64,000 bases of DNA from Ectobacillus funiculus (lineage in GTDB: Bacteria; Bacillota; Bacilli; Bacillales; Bacillaceae_G): NCBI RefSeq assembly GCF_004138295.1, contig NZ_SCFM01000025.1, positions 40,072-104,071 of the forward strand, in the 5' to 3' direction. Of the stretch, positions 1 to 9,375 are shown piece after piece. The notes beneath the pieces were generated by a model. The model was not told the DNA's origin and did not search any database. It saw only the letters and a list, made by a program, of their open reading frames with translations. How positions within the stretch are numbered: position 1 is the stretch's first letter; the number at the start of each line of letters is the position of its first letter. Both the position numbers and the translations under genes were made by a program.

Positions 1-1007
1 TAAAGTTTCGGATTAACTCGATTTATATTGAGGAATTCAATAATGCAAATTCATCTCCTATCATTTTAAATTTGAAAGACTGCAATCATCAAACCTTTCA
101 AAATCTGTTGAAGAGGTTAGGCATTGATTTAATATACATTAATCATTTGATTGGTTTTCCTGTCTTTAAAGTAATGGATTTAATTCAATATTCAAAAATC
201 AAATATTTGTATTTTATCCCGGATTTCTTTTGTGCATGCCCATCTTATAATTTAATGAATAGTAAAGGTGTCTACTGCAACAACGAAACAGATACAAAGG
301 TGTGCCAGCAGTGTTTAAATAGTGTCAGTAGAAGAAATATTCTTATTAACAAAGTAAATATTCAAGAATGGAGGAGCCTTTTTCTATCTTTTTTGTCGGA
401 TGCTCAAGAAGTTATAGCACCAAGCAATAGCACAAAAGAAATTATACAAAAATATTATCCTACCATCCCCATCACTGTTCATGAACCTACTCTTCCTTCT
501 ACGATTTCCTATACATTCAATCCACAATTTATAAAGGAAGATCCATTAAATATTGCCTTCATTGGAGCTATTCATCAAAATAAAGGATACGCTATTCTAT
601 ATGAGCTAAAAGATGCTATTAATAAGGAAAAGCTCCCCATTTGTATTAAGGTGATTGGTACAACTAACATCCATAAACATTTTATAAGTCCTGATAAAAA
701 GTTCATTGTGACAGGTCAATATAATAACGGAGAGATATCTCATCTTCTCGCTAAACATAAGGTGTCTATCGTTGTAATCTCTTCCATATGCCCTGAAACA
801 TTTTCTTATACAACCCACGAGGCCCTGGCATCAGGTTATCCAGTCATAGCATTTAACTTAGGGGCCCCTGCTGAAGCAATTAAAAAACATGGCGGAGGTT
901 GGGTTGTAGAACCTATAAACAGTGATAGCATTCTTCAGCTGCTTAAAAACCTTTTGGCAAACCGAGATGAAATTCTCCAAAAAGCAAAGGAATTAGTAAA
1001 TACCTAA
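1..1007 (+). CDS. Glycosyltransferase (GT4-like), 5' end outside window
   Basis: The reading frame is open to the left edge (frame starting at base 3), so the gene begins upstream; the first in-frame TTG at 72 is unlikely to be the real start. The N-terminal part has a cysteine-rich stretch (FFCACPSYNL, then CQQC) seen in some family 4 glycosyltransferases. The C-terminal part has the nucleotide-sugar-binding fold: IAFIGAIHQNKGY and a conserved acidic motif in PETFSYTTHEALASGYPV. It probably transfers a sugar from a nucleotide-sugar donor to a cell-surface glycan or lipid. Acceptor and donor cannot be read from the sequence. The fold assignment is secure, the role is inference. Confidence 0.75.
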   Translation, partial: KFRINSIYIEEFNNANSSPIILNLKDCNHQTFQNLLKRLGIDLIYINHLIGFPVFKVMDLIQYSKIKYLYFIPDFFCACPSYNLMNSKGVYCNNETDTKVCQQCLNSVSRRNILINKVNIQEWRSLFLSFLSDAQEVIAPSNSTKEIIQKYYPTIPITVHEPTLPSTISYTFNPQFIKEDPLNIAFIGAIHQNKGYAILYELKDAINKEKLPICIKVIGTTNIHKHFISPDKKFIVTGQYNNGEISHLLAKHKVSIVVISSICPETFSYTTHEALASGYPVIAFNLGAPAEAIKKHGGGWVVEPINSDSILQLLKNLLANRDEILQKAKELVNT

Positions 1008-1036
1008 CTCTGCAAACAAAAAGCGCCTTAAACTCT

Positions 1037-1193
1037 CTCTAAAATTTCTCACTACGTCGCATAGCCTCCAGCTAGAAATTTATATACTAAAGGAAACTCG
1101 CCGACTAGCAAGCCCTTCCCTTGGCGAAGACAGAGGCCTAGCGGCACTTATACTGTATCGTTTCTAGCTGGAAATTTATACTTTCTTACAGTA
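1037..1193 (+). repeat. Element A copy 1 (rearranged)
   Basis: A right-half fragment (1038-1084) is followed by a second unit starting TAAAGGAAACTCGCC at 1088 that lacks the central segment. The right end CTTTCTTACAGTA runs straight into the A-tract of the fabI terminator. Confidence 0.85.
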
Positions 1194-1194
1194 C

Positions 1195-1226
1195 AAAAAA
1201 GCAACTAGTTTTTAAACCAGTTGCTC
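1195..1226 (-). terminator. fabI intrinsic terminator
   Basis: Stem GCAACT...AGTTGC with an A-run on the plus strand, that is a U-tract on the minus-strand transcript, just after fabI. Confidence 0.8.
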
Positions 1227-1248
1227 TCTTATTACAATATAACTGTAA

Positions 1249-2025
1249 TTAACCTAAAACATGATACCCCGCATCCACGTGAATATTCTCGCCCGTAATA
1301 CCACGAGATAAATCACTCATTAAGAACAACGCAGTATCCCCAACTTCCTCCTGCGTTACATTGCGGCGAAGCGGTGCCTTCTCTTCGATCTCCTTCAGGA
1401 TGCTGTTGAACTCGCCGATTCCTTTTGCAGACAAGGTCCGAATCGGTCCAGCAGAAATAGAGTTCACGCGAATGCCCTGCGCTCCTAAATCGTTTGATAA
1501 ATATCTTACGCTTGCATCAAGCGCTGCTTTTGCTACACCCATTAAGTTGTAGTTTTTCACAACGCGCTCGCCGCCAAGATACGTTAATGTAACGATGCTG
1601 CCGCCTTCTGTCATAAGCTCCTGTGCTACCTTTGCTACTGCCGTTAAGGAGTATGCGCTAATATCTAGTGAAAGCGCAAAGCCGTCACGGGATGTATCTA
1701 CATAACCGCCTTTTAAGTCTTCTTTATTTGCAAATGCAATACAGTGTGCTAGCCCGTGAATTGTGCCGACCTGCTCTTTGATATCAGCAAAGCAGCGCGC
1801 GATATCTTCATCGCTTGTCACGTCACAAGGTAAGATGATAGCGTTTTGTCCTTCTAATGTTGCTGCTAAATCACGAACGCTTTGACCAAGACGCTCGCCT
1901 GCGTATGTAAAAATTAAGTTTGCTCCCGCATTATGCAAGGAACGCGCAATGCCCCATGCGATGCTGCGTTGGTTGGCTACGCCCATTACTACGATATTTT
2001 TTCCTTTTACGTTAAGAAGCTCCAT
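1249..2025 (-). CDS. fabI: Enoyl-[acyl-carrier-protein] reductase (NADH) FabI
   Basis: Reduces the trans-2 double bond of enoyl-ACP in the last step of each fatty-acid elongation cycle. The 258 aa match the usual FabI length. Short-chain dehydrogenase features are visible: the N-terminal nucleotide-binding GVANQRSIAWGIA, the active-site segment with Tyr-X6-Lys (YNLMGVAK), and the FabI-type ISAGPIRTLSAKGI loop. The start follows AGGAGG. A near-perfect FapR operator lies about 45 bases upstream, so it is probably repressed by FapR together with fabH-fabF in this window. In B. subtilis the same gene lies near the yjb cluster, as here. Confidence 0.97.
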   Translation of the reverse strand: MELLNVKGKNIVVMGVANQRSIAWGIARSLHNAGANLIFTYAGERLGQSVRDLAATLEGQNAIILPCDVTSDEDIARCFADIKEQVGTIHGLAHCIAFANKEDLKGGYVDTSRDGFALSLDISAYSLTAVAKVAQELMTEGGSIVTLTYLGGERVVKNYNLMGVAKAALDASVRYLSNDLGAQGIRVNSISAGPIRTLSAKGIGEFNSILKEIEEKAPLRRNVTQEEVGDTALFLMSDLSRGITGENIHVDAGYHVLG

Positions 2026-2067
2026 ATTTTTGTCCTCCTAAATTTGTATAATAAACTAACACTAGTT

Positions 2068-2086
2068 ATTAGTACCTGATACTATT
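2068..2086 (-). promoter_or_regulatory. FapR operator of fabI
   Basis: ATTAGTACCTGATACTATT closely matches the known FapR box (TTAGTACCTGATACTAA core). Established role: malonyl-CoA-responsive repression of fatty-acid synthesis genes. Confidence 0.88.
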
Positions 2087-2322
2087 TTTATTGTAGCATA
2101 CTTTATTTCAGATGAAAACGATGTCTACTAAACTTTTTCTCCTTCTCTCCAGTCTTTCCCTTCTTCTTTTCTTAATATAATCCTGTTTGTGGAAAAAACA
2201 ATATATTTGCAAACTCGTTAAAATTCGATAAGATGGTAATAGCGTCTAATTTTCAAAAAGAAAGACGCACACAGCTTTGAAAGCTATACTTTCTGATTTT
2301 CAGACATAGAAGGGATTATCAT

Positions 2323-3489
2323 ATGGAAAAAGACAATGCACGGGGATATCAGATAGACTATGGATTAATTACGATTTTACTTTTGATTGCAGCGGTTAGC
2401 TGTCTTGCCATCAAAAGCGCACAGCCTTCATTGCCGCCATCACTGCAAAATGTAAATTTCGTAGCAAAGCAAATTCAATGGTACGTAATTGGCGTTATTG
2501 CAATTGGCGTTACAATGATTATCGATTTTGACCGATATAAGCAAATTTCTTGGTATTTATACGGTTTTGCGATGATTCTTTTGCTCGGTCTGGAATTTAA
2601 AGTACCAGGTTCACAAACGATTAAGGGGGCAACCGCTTGGTATACCCTTCCAGCTGGTCTTGGGAACTTCCAGCCGTCTGAGCTTATGAAGCTTTTCATG
2701 ATTCTTGTACTAAGCCGGATACTTACGAATCATAAAGAGATGTATCCAAATCCAACACCGGAGGAGGATTTAAAACTTCTCGGCAAGATCTTTGGTGCAA
2801 GTCTCCCGCCGCTGCTGCTGATTGCAAAAGAGCCCGATTTAGGGAATACGATGGTAATGACATCCATTATTGTTGCAATTATTGTCGTCTCTGGCATTCG
2901 CTGGCGCTTTATTCTAGGATTGACCGGCATTACCGTTGGTGCTGGCTCTATTCTTGTGTACATTTATTTTGCGCATACTGCGTTCTTTAAAGAGCATATT
3001 CTAAGGGAATATCAGCTTGACCGCTTTTATGGCTGGCTCGCTCCATACGAATATGAACGACAAGGCTATCAGCTGCGGCAAGCCATCTTAGCTACCGGTT
3101 CAGGCGAATTATATGGGAAAGGCTATCAAGGTGGAGAGGTGTACTTCCCGGAGCCTCATACAGACTTTATTTTCACGAATATTGCCGAGCAATATGGATT
3201 TTTTGGGGGCAGCGTCGTCATTTCACTGTTTTTCCTGCTCATTTACCGTATGATCCATATCGCACTTGAAAGCAATGAACCGTTTGGCAGCTATTTATGC
3301 GCAGGAACGATTGGGATGTTCACATTTCAGGTGTTCCAAAACATCGGGATGACAATCGGCCTGCTTCCTATTACCGGCATTACGCTGCCTTTTATGAGCT
3401 ACGGAGGCAGTTCCCTTTTGACGTATATGATTGCGATTGGCTTTATTTTAAATGTTCGCTCTCGGACAAGGAAATATATGTTTGATTAA
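2323..3489 (+). CDS. rodA: SEDS-family peptidoglycan glycosyltransferase, RodA-like
   Basis: Polytopic membrane protein of 388 aa with about ten hydrophobic segments, the length of RodA/FtsW/SpoVE. It carries SEDS signatures: GNFQPSELMKL near residues 118-128, KEPDLGNT near 165-172, and the C-terminal ITLPFMSYGGSSLL. SEDS proteins polymerise lipid II with a class B penicillin-binding protein. Sequence features lean towards RodA (cell elongation) rather than FtsW, but Bacillaceae carry several paralogues, so the symbol is tentative. It stands alone, followed by its own terminator. Confidence 0.85.
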   Translation: MEKDNARGYQIDYGLITILLLIAAVSCLAIKSAQPSLPPSLQNVNFVAKQIQWYVIGVIAIGVTMIIDFDRYKQISWYLYGFAMILLLGLEFKVPGSQTIKGATAWYTLPAGLGNFQPSELMKLFMILVLSRILTNHKEMYPNPTPEEDLKLLGKIFGASLPPLLLIAKEPDLGNTMVMTSIIVAIIVVSGIRWRFILGLTGITVGAGSILVYIYFAHTAFFKEHILREYQLDRFYGWLAPYEYERQGYQLRQAILATGSGELYGKGYQGGEVYFPEPHTDFIFTNIAEQYGFFGGSVVISLFFLLIYRMIHIALESNEPFGSYLCAGTIGMFTFQVFQNIGMTIGLLPITGITLPFMSYGGSSLLTYMIAIGFILNVRSRTRKYMFD

Positions 3490-3491
3490 GT

Positions 3492-3518
3492 CTGTCCTTT
3501 TTGCAGGACAGGCTTTTT
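3492..3518 (+). terminator. Terminator after rodA-like gene
   Basis: CTGTCC...GGACAG stem followed by a T-rich run. Confidence 0.8.
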
Positions 3519-3554
3519 CTTTGTACAATAGAAGGAAAAAAGTGGGTGTGAGAT

Positions 3555-4292
3555 ATGTACGATGTAATTGGAGATATTCATGGCTGTTATGAAGAGTTTA
3601 TCACGCTAACAGAGCAGCTTGGCTATGATTGGGAAAGTGGTATCCCTATCCATCCTCATGGAAGAAAACTCGTCTTTGTTGGAGATTTAACAGATAGAGG
3701 TCCAAAATCATTAGAAACAGCAGCGCTTGTGTGGGAACTTGTGATACATCAAAAGCAAGCGTATTATTCACCGGGAAACCATTGCAATAAACTGTATCGT
3801 TTCTTTATTGGCCGCAAAGTTCAACAAACCCATGGTTTAGAAACAACAGTAGCAGAATATGAAGCGCTAGGGCGGCGCGAGCAAAAAACAATTCAAAAAA
3901 AGTTTATCGATTTGTATGAGTCCTCCCCGTTATATCATGTGTTAGATGAGGGAAAGCTCGTCACATGTCATGCCGGCATTCGGCAAGATTACATCGGAAG
4001 AGAAGGAAAAAAGGTAGAGACATTTGTTCTATACGGGGATATTACAGGGGAAAAGCACCCCGACGGCTCACCAGTGCGGCGTGACTGGGCGCAGCGTTAT
4101 ACAGGAGATGCCTGGATTATATATGGCCACACACCAGTTCGAGAGCCGCGTTTCGTAAACAAAACCGCCAATATCGATACAGGTGCAGTCTTCGGCGGCA
4201 GGCTGACAGCGCTGCGCTATCCTGAAATGAGTACTGTATCTGTTCCATCTTCCATGCCATTTGTAACCGAGAAATTCAGAAGCTTCGACTGA
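3555..4292 (+). CDS. prpE: Bis(5'-nucleosyl)-tetraphosphatase PrpE
   Basis: Metallophosphatase of 245 aa with the classic PPP-family metal-binding motifs GDIHGCYEE (start), GDLTDRGP (near residue 52) and GNHCNK (near 78). Family members cleave diadenosine tetraphosphate, and in B. subtilis PrpE is linked to spore germination. It corresponds to yjbP and lies next to the yjbO-like gene as in B. subtilis. The start is preceded by a purine-rich GTGGGTGTGAG. The 3' end is overlapped by an antisense IS3-like remnant. Confidence 0.92.
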   Translation: MYDVIGDIHGCYEEFITLTEQLGYDWESGIPIHPHGRKLVFVGDLTDRGPKSLETAALVWELVIHQKQAYYSPGNHCNKLYRFFIGRKVQQTHGLETTVAEYEALGRREQKTIQKKFIDLYESSPLYHVLDEGKLVTCHAGIRQDYIGREGKKVETFVLYGDITGEKHPDGSPVRRDWAQRYTGDAWIIYGHTPVREPRFVNKTANIDTGAVFGGRLTALRYPEMSTVSVPSSMPFVTEKFRSFD

Positions 4293-4412
4293 AAAAACGG
4301 ACTCGACTTGTTTCTTAAATGCTTGATCATATGTTTTGTTGATTTCTCCCATAAGAAAATCCCCTCCATAGTAGATAGATTAAGGGGCTTCCTTTTTCCT
4401 GTCTACTATAAG
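4270..4412 (-). mobile_element. Probable IS3-family left-end remnant (orfA start)
   Basis: On the minus strand a ribosome site (GGAGGGG) precedes MGEINKTYDQAFKKQVE at 4352, which resembles the first residues of IS3-family orfA transposases. The similarity then stops and the frame runs antisense into prpE. An inverted repeat (CCATAGTAGATAG / CTGTCTACTAT, 4367-4407) flanks the ribosome site and may be the element end. Recognition is from memory of the family and is tentative. Confidence 0.4.
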
Positions 4413-5317
4413 GGGATCATATTACTGTCAGGATGATCTTTTAATACCTGCTCCATATCATCTGGCAGCGGTGCGATAAATGTCATCATTTTTTCCACGA
4501 TAGGATGATAAAACGTTAGCATTTTGCTATGAAGCGCTTGTCTATCTATTCTATCTCTTCTGCCTCCGTACAAATCGTCTCCAAGAAGCGGATGACCGAG
4601 ATGTGCCATATGAACCCGAATTTGATGGGTCCTTCCTGTTTCAAGCTCTAAGGCAACATGTGTTATATTACCGTATTTGTTCACAACTCGAAAGTGCGTA
4701 ACAGCACGTTGGCCACTCTCATGGACAATCCGTTCAATAATACTTTCTTCTTTTCTCGCGATCGGCGCGTCAATCGTTCCGGTTTCCTGTTCCATAACGC
4801 CATGTACAAGCGCCTCATATGTACGGTGCACAGCTTTTTGTTGATGCTGCTGCGAAAGCAGATGGTGAATAAAGCGATTTTTTGCAACAAGCATCAGTCC
4901 GGATGTATCACGATCGAGCCGAGTAACGACGTGAACCGTATTCGGAAGCTGCTGCTGATCATAATAATGCAGCAAAGCATTAGCAACCGTTCCACTCGGA
5001 TGCTCCCGTGACGGAATGGTTGCCATATAGGGACGCTTATTGATAACTATAACATGTTCATCTTCATATATAATGTCAAGCGGGATATTTTCGCTTATCA
5101 TCCCTTTTCCTCTCTCTTCGGGAGGAAACGAGATGACAAGTTCTTCTCCTGCCTTAAGTATATGACGAACAGTTGCATGCTGGCCATTGATTTGAATCGC
5201 TCCGCCACGAAACTTGATATCCGTCAGCGCTGCCTTTGAAATGCCCTTTTCTCGCAAATACTCACGGACTAGCATTCCTTCTTTCTTTGATGTGATGGTC
5301 CATTTTAGTATAGTCAA
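4406..5317 (-). CDS. RluD-family pseudouridine synthase (YjbO-like)
   Basis: Isomerises uridine to pseudouridine in RNA, probably 23S rRNA. The 303 aa comprise an N-terminal S4-like RNA-binding region (SKAALTDIKFRGGAIQINGQ) and the RluA/RluD catalytic domain with RLDRDTSGL, whose Asp is the family nucleophile, and GRTHQIRVHMAHLGHPLLGD. Start is TTG at 5317. Only 15 bases separate it from nadK upstream, so it is the last gene of the yjbL-sasB-nadK operon. The exact target uridine cannot be read. Confidence 0.9.
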   Translation of the reverse strand: MTILKWTITSKKEGMLVREYLREKGISKAALTDIKFRGGAIQINGQHATVRHILKAGEELVISFPPEERGKGMISENIPLDIIYEDEHVIVINKRPYMATIPSREHPSGTVANALLHYYDQQQLPNTVHVVTRLDRDTSGLMLVAKNRFIHHLLSQQHQQKAVHRTYEALVHGVMEQETGTIDAPIARKEESIIERIVHESGQRAVTHFRVVNKYGNITHVALELETGRTHQIRVHMAHLGHPLLGDDLYGGRRDRIDRQALHSKMLTFYHPIVEKMMTFIAPLPDDMEQVLKDHPDSNMIPL

Positions 5318-5332
5318 GTGGCATAACCCTCT

Positions 5333-6130
5333 CTACCTATCAGCAACAAATGAATCGCGCACCCGTTTCCAAAAAGGAAATGGCCTAAAGCGCACGAAGC
5401 GTACCTTTTGATTGGCAACACGGCATTGAATGGATTTCACATCTTGATGAGAGAGTGTCAAATGATCAATTGTAATTCGCAAGTCCATGTCTGTTACCGG
5501 CTTTAAAACACATGTATGATGCTTTGGTAATACGAGCGGTGAGCCGACTGTCCGAAAAACACGGTTGTTAATCGATGCCATCTCCGTGAGCTGTATCGCT
5601 TCAAGAGACGGATGAATAATAGCGCCACCAAGAGCCTTATTGTAGGCCGTGCTTCCAGAAGGAGTAGAAATACAAAGTCCGTCACCTCGGAAAGTTTCAA
5701 AGTATTCGCCCCGGATTTCCACATCAATGACAAATGTCCCTTCACTGCTTTTTACGGTTACCTCATTTAACGCTAAATACTGCGACTCTTTGCTGCCATC
5801 TAAGTAGCGGATAATCACCTCTAGAAGCGGATATTCTACGACTTGAAACGGCGTTTTCGCAATCGCAATTACTAGCTTTTCCACTTCGTTCGGCAGCCAA
5901 TCGGCATAAAAGCCAAGATGCCCTGTATGCACACCAACAAACGCAGTATTCTCAAGGCGATGAGAATAGCGGTGAAAGGCTTGAAGCAGCGTACCATCCC
6001 CTCCAACAGAGATAACAATCTCTGGCTCCTGCTCATCATTGACAAACTCAAAGTCCTGCAAATATTCGCGCATCGTATTCATAAGTAAATTCGATGCTTG
6101 GTCTCCCTTTGACATGATTGCAAAGTTCAT
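5333..6130 (-). CDS. nadK: NAD kinase
   Basis: ATP-dependent phosphorylation of NAD to NADP in the cytoplasm. The 265 aa show the NAD-kinase hallmark [11 protein letters not shown] near residue 43 and the [17 protein letters not shown] motif near 150. It is one of the two short Bacillus NAD kinases, equivalent to B. subtilis PpnKA (yjbN). It lies between sasB and the rluD-like gene in one transcription unit, the same order as in B. subtilis. Confidence 0.95.
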   Translation of the reverse strand: MNFAIMSKGDQASNLLMNTMREYLQDFEFVNDEQEPEIVISVGGDGTLLQAFHRYSHRLENTAFVGVHTGHLGFYADWLPNEVEKLVIAIAKTPFQVVEYPLLEVIIRYLDGSKESQYLALNEVTVKSSEGTFVIDVEIRGEYFETFRGDGLCISTPSGSTAYNKALGGAIIHPSLEAIQLTEMASINNRVFRTVGSPLVLPKHHTCVLKPVTDMDLRITIDHLTLSHQDVKSIQCRVANQKVRFVRFRPFPFWKRVRDSFVADR

Positions 6131-6156
6131 CGGTCAACACAACACCCTTCAAAAAA

Positions 6157-6792
6157 TTATTCTGATTCTTGCTTTCGCGAAAACACCTTGTGTGCTTCCT
6201 GAATTTCATCACGGATGGAGGACATCTCTTCATCAAGCCGAGATGCGGCCTCCGCTGCATGCTGCAAACGCAGCTGTATATCCTTTGGAAAACGTCCGCG
6301 GTATTTATAGTTTAAAGAATGCTCGATTGTTGCCCAAAAATTCATTGCTAACGTACGAATTTGCAACTCAACAAGTACCTTTTTTTCACCGCGAATCGTT
6401 TGAACAGGATAACGGATAACAACATGGTAAGAACGATAACCGCTGGCCTTGACCTGCGTCACATAATCACGTTCCTCCACAATCTCAAAATCATTGCGTT
6501 TGCGAAGCAGTTCAACAACCGGTTTAATGTCATCAACAAACTGACACATCATACGGAGCCCGGCGATATCCTGCATTTCCTCTTCCAGCCTATCCAATGG
6601 AATACTCCTTTTAATGGATTTATCGATAATGCTGGCAACTGATTTTACCCTGCCGGTAACAAATTCAATAAGAGAGTGCTCGGAAAGCATTTCAAATTGC
6701 GAGCGCATCCCCCTTAGCTTTACTTTCAATTCCCCTACAGCCTGTTGATAAGGCGCCAAAAATTCTTCCCAGTTCCGATTCAATTTGACCAC
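6157..6792 (-). CDS. sasB: Small alarmone synthetase (GTP pyrophosphokinase) SasB/RelQ
   Basis: Transfers pyrophosphate from ATP to GTP or GDP to make (p)ppGpp. The 211 aa hold only a synthetase domain, with DIAGLRMMCQF, KASGYRSYHVVIRYP and VELQIRTLAMNFWATIEH, and no hydrolase or regulatory domain. That is the size and composition of the tetrameric small synthetase YjbM of B. subtilis. It sits directly upstream of nadK, as in B. subtilis. Confidence 0.94.
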   Translation of the reverse strand: MVKLNRNWEEFLAPYQQAVGELKVKLRGMRSQFEMLSEHSLIEFVTGRVKSVASIIDKSIKRSIPLDRLEEEMQDIAGLRMMCQFVDDIKPVVELLRKRNDFEIVEERDYVTQVKASGYRSYHVVIRYPVQTIRGEKKVLVELQIRTLAMNFWATIEHSLNYKYRGRFPKDIQLRLQHAAEAASRLDEEMSSIRDEIQEAHKVFSRKQESE

Positions 6793-6802
6793 CGTCCAAC
6801 AT

Positions 6803-7177
6803 CTATAATAAAAAGACCTCTTCGACCCTTTTTACCAATTCCTCTCCGTAATTGGCGTTTCCTTCAATGTTTTGAACAAGGTATCCAATCTCTTCCTTCA
6901 GCTGTGTAAGCGGCACTTGCACCCCATTAATAACAGCAACCGCCTCCTGATTCGCGTCAAGCCCTTGCTTTAAATCCGGCCACAGCGTATGAGGAATACT
7001 TACATATACATATTCTTGTTCATTTTCTAAAATATATAAAAAAGCAAACAGATCAGAATCTACTAGAACATGTTCTCTTGGCTGTAACTCTTCCGCGTTT
7101 ATAGTTGTATTTTCTGCATAAAAAATAAGAGCCTGTTTTTGTTGTTCGACGCTCTTTATGTCAATCTTCTTTTGCAT
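6803..7177 (-). CDS. yjbL: UPF0738 family protein (YjbL-like)
   Basis: A 124-aa acidic cytoplasmic protein of unknown function, matching YjbL in size and position (directly before sasB, 10 bases between). No catalytic motif is visible. It starts the four-gene operon yjbL-sasB-nadK-rluD-like. Confidence 0.8.
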   Translation of the reverse strand: MQKKIDIKSVEQQKQALIFYAENTTINAEELQPREHVLVDSDLFAFLYILENEQEYVYVSIPHTLWPDLKQGLDANQEAVAVINGVQVPLTQLKEEIGYLVQNIEGNANYGEELVKRVEEVFLL

Positions 7178-7322
7178 CTTTGAATTCCTCCAACACAGTA
7201 TGTAACTCCTTTAGAATCATGTTTATTGTAACACAACCGACGCCTGAACAAATAAAACATTGAATCAAAATTCTTAAAAAGGGATAATAGAGCCAGAAAC
7301 ATAAGGAAAGGAGCTACCAACT

Positions 7323-7901
7323 ATGTCGCAAGAAATTGAAATTGAATTTAAAAACATGTTAACAAAGGAGGAATTTCACCGACTATGTGAGTCGTTTGCG
7401 ATAACAACCTTCATAGAACAGGTAAATCATTATTTTGAAACCTCTTCATTTTCTTTAAAGGAAAAAAGCTCTGCACTGCGCATTCGTGAAAAAAATGGAG
7501 CATACACAATCACCTTAAAGCAGCCGGCAGTAACTGGGTTGCTGGAAACACACCAAACCGTGACAAAGCAGGAAGCGGAGTGGATGATGGAAACAGGTAC
7601 TATGATTCCAGGAGCTGTGTATGATCAACTTCTTCTTCTTGACATTCCGGTCGAGCAGCTCCAGTATTATGGCAGCCTAACAACGCAACGGGCAGAGATG
7701 CTATACGAAAACGGAACTCTCGTCTTTGACCATAGTTTCTACTTTCATCATGATGATTATGAATTAGAGTATGAAGTGCAAACTGAAGAGACAGGAAAGA
7801 AAAGCTTCCTGCATTTATTAGCACAATACAATATCCCTGTTCGCCCAACAAAAAATAAGGTGCAACGCTTTTTTCTTGCAAAACAAAACATATCGCAATA
7901 A
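7323..7901 (+). CDS. yjbK: CYTH domain protein (YjbK-like)
   Basis: 192 aa with the CYTH/triphosphate-tunnel signature ExExK at residues 6-10 (EIEFK) and further charged strands (ALRIREKNGAYTITLKQP). CYTH proteins bind triphosphates with a divalent metal; the physiological substrate of YjbK is unknown. Divergent from yjbL, as in B. subtilis. Start preceded by GGAAAGGAG. Confidence 0.88.
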   Translation: MSQEIEIEFKNMLTKEEFHRLCESFAITTFIEQVNHYFETSSFSLKEKSSALRIREKNGAYTITLKQPAVTGLLETHQTVTKQEAEWMMETGTMIPGAVYDQLLLLDIPVEQLQYYGSLTTQRAEMLYENGTLVFDHSFYFHHDDYELEYEVQTEETGKKSFLHLLAQYNIPVRPTKNKVQRFFLAKQNISQ

Positions 7902-8060
7902 ACTAGCAAAGGGCTATGCTACTGCAGATGTGGATGCAATCCCGAATAGAGCCTATTCCTAAGCTTCAGTGTATAACAGTACCTTTTTCCATTCGCGTAG
8001 AAAGATGGGAAGAGGCTGTGAGAGCTAGACAACAAAGCAAATTATATTTTCTGAAAGGGT

Positions 8061-8095
8061 AAAAAAAAGCCCTACTTCTTCCTCGAAGTAAAGCC
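8061..8095 (-). terminator. Terminator of the 8.1-kb hypothetical gene
   Basis: Imperfect stem GAAGTAAAGCC / AGCCCTACTTC with eight A on the plus strand (U-tract on minus). Confidence 0.6.
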
Positions 8096-8106
8096 TGCTG
8101 AGCTCT

Positions 8107-8382
8107 TTATGGTATTTGTCTCCCTGGTCTGATGAAAGCCTGAAACACAAAAGGGGCTTTATCACGAAGGATAAAAATAAGAAGCGGTATAAATTGAAAT
8201 ATTGGATCTGGTGGAAACGAAAATGGGAAAAACATAATAATAGGTTCAGCTTCTGAAACAGGGTCTGTTGTTGGATCATTCCAAATCATCCCTTTTTCCA
8301 GAAGTTCTTCACAGCGTGACGGGGTTAATGTTTGAAACGAAATATCATTTTCGTAGCATATTACTAGTAAATCAGACGGCAT
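8107..8382 (-). CDS. Small hypothetical protein
   Basis: Not recognised. From ATG 8382, preceded by CCAGGTGAGAGG, it encodes 91 aa with a Pro/Phe-rich stretch (FFPFSFPPDPIFQF). The frame can be extended to GTG 8466 (119 aa) but no good ribosome site is there. A terminator follows directly, which supports a real gene. No function is proposed. Confidence 0.4.
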   Translation of the reverse strand: MPSDLLVICYENDISFQTLTPSRCEELLEKGMIWNDPTTDPVSEAEPIIMFFPFSFPPDPIFQFIPLLIFILRDKAPFVFQAFIRPGRQIP

Positions 8383-8748
8383 CCTCTCACCTGGTTCACA
8401 AAACTTACTAAAAGTTACAATCAAACATTGAAGTTTGGCATCTCCTTTCGGAAACGTGTACCTCACAGGATTCTCACGCTAGGGGACTGCTTTCGCTCAA
8501 ACAATAGGTGTCACCTGTCTCTGTAAAGACAACCATAACATTGTTCCAGTTAAACGGGATCCTTAGTTATACATCCTGTAAGCACAAAACCTCAATACAT
8601 TTTTTTGATAATAACCCATTTTTTAGTAATTAGAAACAACCAGTTTTCACCTCCTTACTACTAGGAGATGCAACTTGCCTTCCATTGGTGTGGACAAGCA
8701 GAATACATCAATAGCCTATTTTAAACAAATGATAATAAATGCTGTAGA
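8383..8748. other. Intergenic stretch without recognised gene
   Basis: No convincing ORF with a ribosome site, no hairpin of note and no repeat before element A copy 2 begins. Confidence 0.5.
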
Positions 8749-8880
8749 TAAAGAAAACTCGCCGACTGGCGAGCCCTGCCTTTAGGCGAAGACAGAGGCG
8801 TAGTTGCCCTTATACTGCATTCCTAAAATTTTCGACTACGTCGAATTCACTCCTAGCCGGAAATTTATACTTTCTTAAAA
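8749..8880 (+). repeat. Element A copy 2 (near complete)
   Basis: Starts TAAAGAAAACTCGCC, has the GACT-loop hairpin, CGACTACGTCGAATTC and ends AAATTTATACTTTCTTAA. No gene or terminator at its right end. Confidence 0.9.
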
Positions 8881-8912
8881 TGATTAAAAAATTTTATTAC
8901 AATTCGCATTAT

Positions 8913-8942
8913 TTGCTCTTATCATAAGGAGATTGCTACAAT
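8913..8942 (+). promoter_or_regulatory. Promoter of yjbI-spxH
   Basis: TTGCTC, 18 bases, TACAAT, about 35 bases before the yjbI start; sigma-A type. Confidence 0.55.
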
Positions 8943-8976
8943 AAATATACTTTTACGGGGAAAGGAGCAGAGCTGT

Positions 8977-9375
8977 ATGAACGGAAATCATATCTCACCA
9001 TTTGAAGCAATCGGCGGCGAAAAGGGGATCACAGCGTTGGTTGATACATTTTATTCTTATGTAAGCCGTCATCCGGATTTATCTCCCATTTTTCCGAATG
9101 ACTTGACAGAAACCGCGCGAAAGCAAAAGCAATTTTTAACGCAATATTTAGGTGGACCAAGTTTATATACAGAGGAGCATGGTCACCCCATGCTGCGTGC
9201 GCGGCATCTACCGTTTCCAATCACGCCGAAACGCGCAAAGGCATGGCTTGCTTGTATGGAAAGAGCAATGAATGATACAGGAATACATGGTCCCATTCGT
9301 GATTTTGTCTTTGAACGCCTGACTTTAACAGCAAACCATATGATTAACACACCAGATGAAACAGGTGAGGCATAA
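8977..9375 (+). CDS. yjbI: Truncated haemoglobin (group II), YjbI
   Basis: 132 aa, the size of 2-on-2 globins. Features are FEAIGGEKGITALVDTFYSYV, FLTQYLGGPSLY and the proximal haem His in LRARHLPFPITP. In Bacillus relatives YjbI binds oxygen tightly and has been linked to oxidative protection. Its stop overlaps the spxH start (TAATG), so the two are co-translated. Ribosome site GGAAAGGAG. Confidence 0.93.
   Translation: MNGNHISPFEAIGGEKGITALVDTFYSYVSRHPDLSPIFPNDLTETARKQKQFLTQYLGGPSLYTEEHGHPMLRARHLPFPITPKRAKAWLACMERAMNDTGIHGPIRDFVFERLTLTANHMINTPDETGEA

Noticed and set aside
8025..8279. 84-aa minus-strand ORF overlapping the 8107-8382 gene
   Set aside because: Overlaps the terminator of the better supported frame and has no good start.
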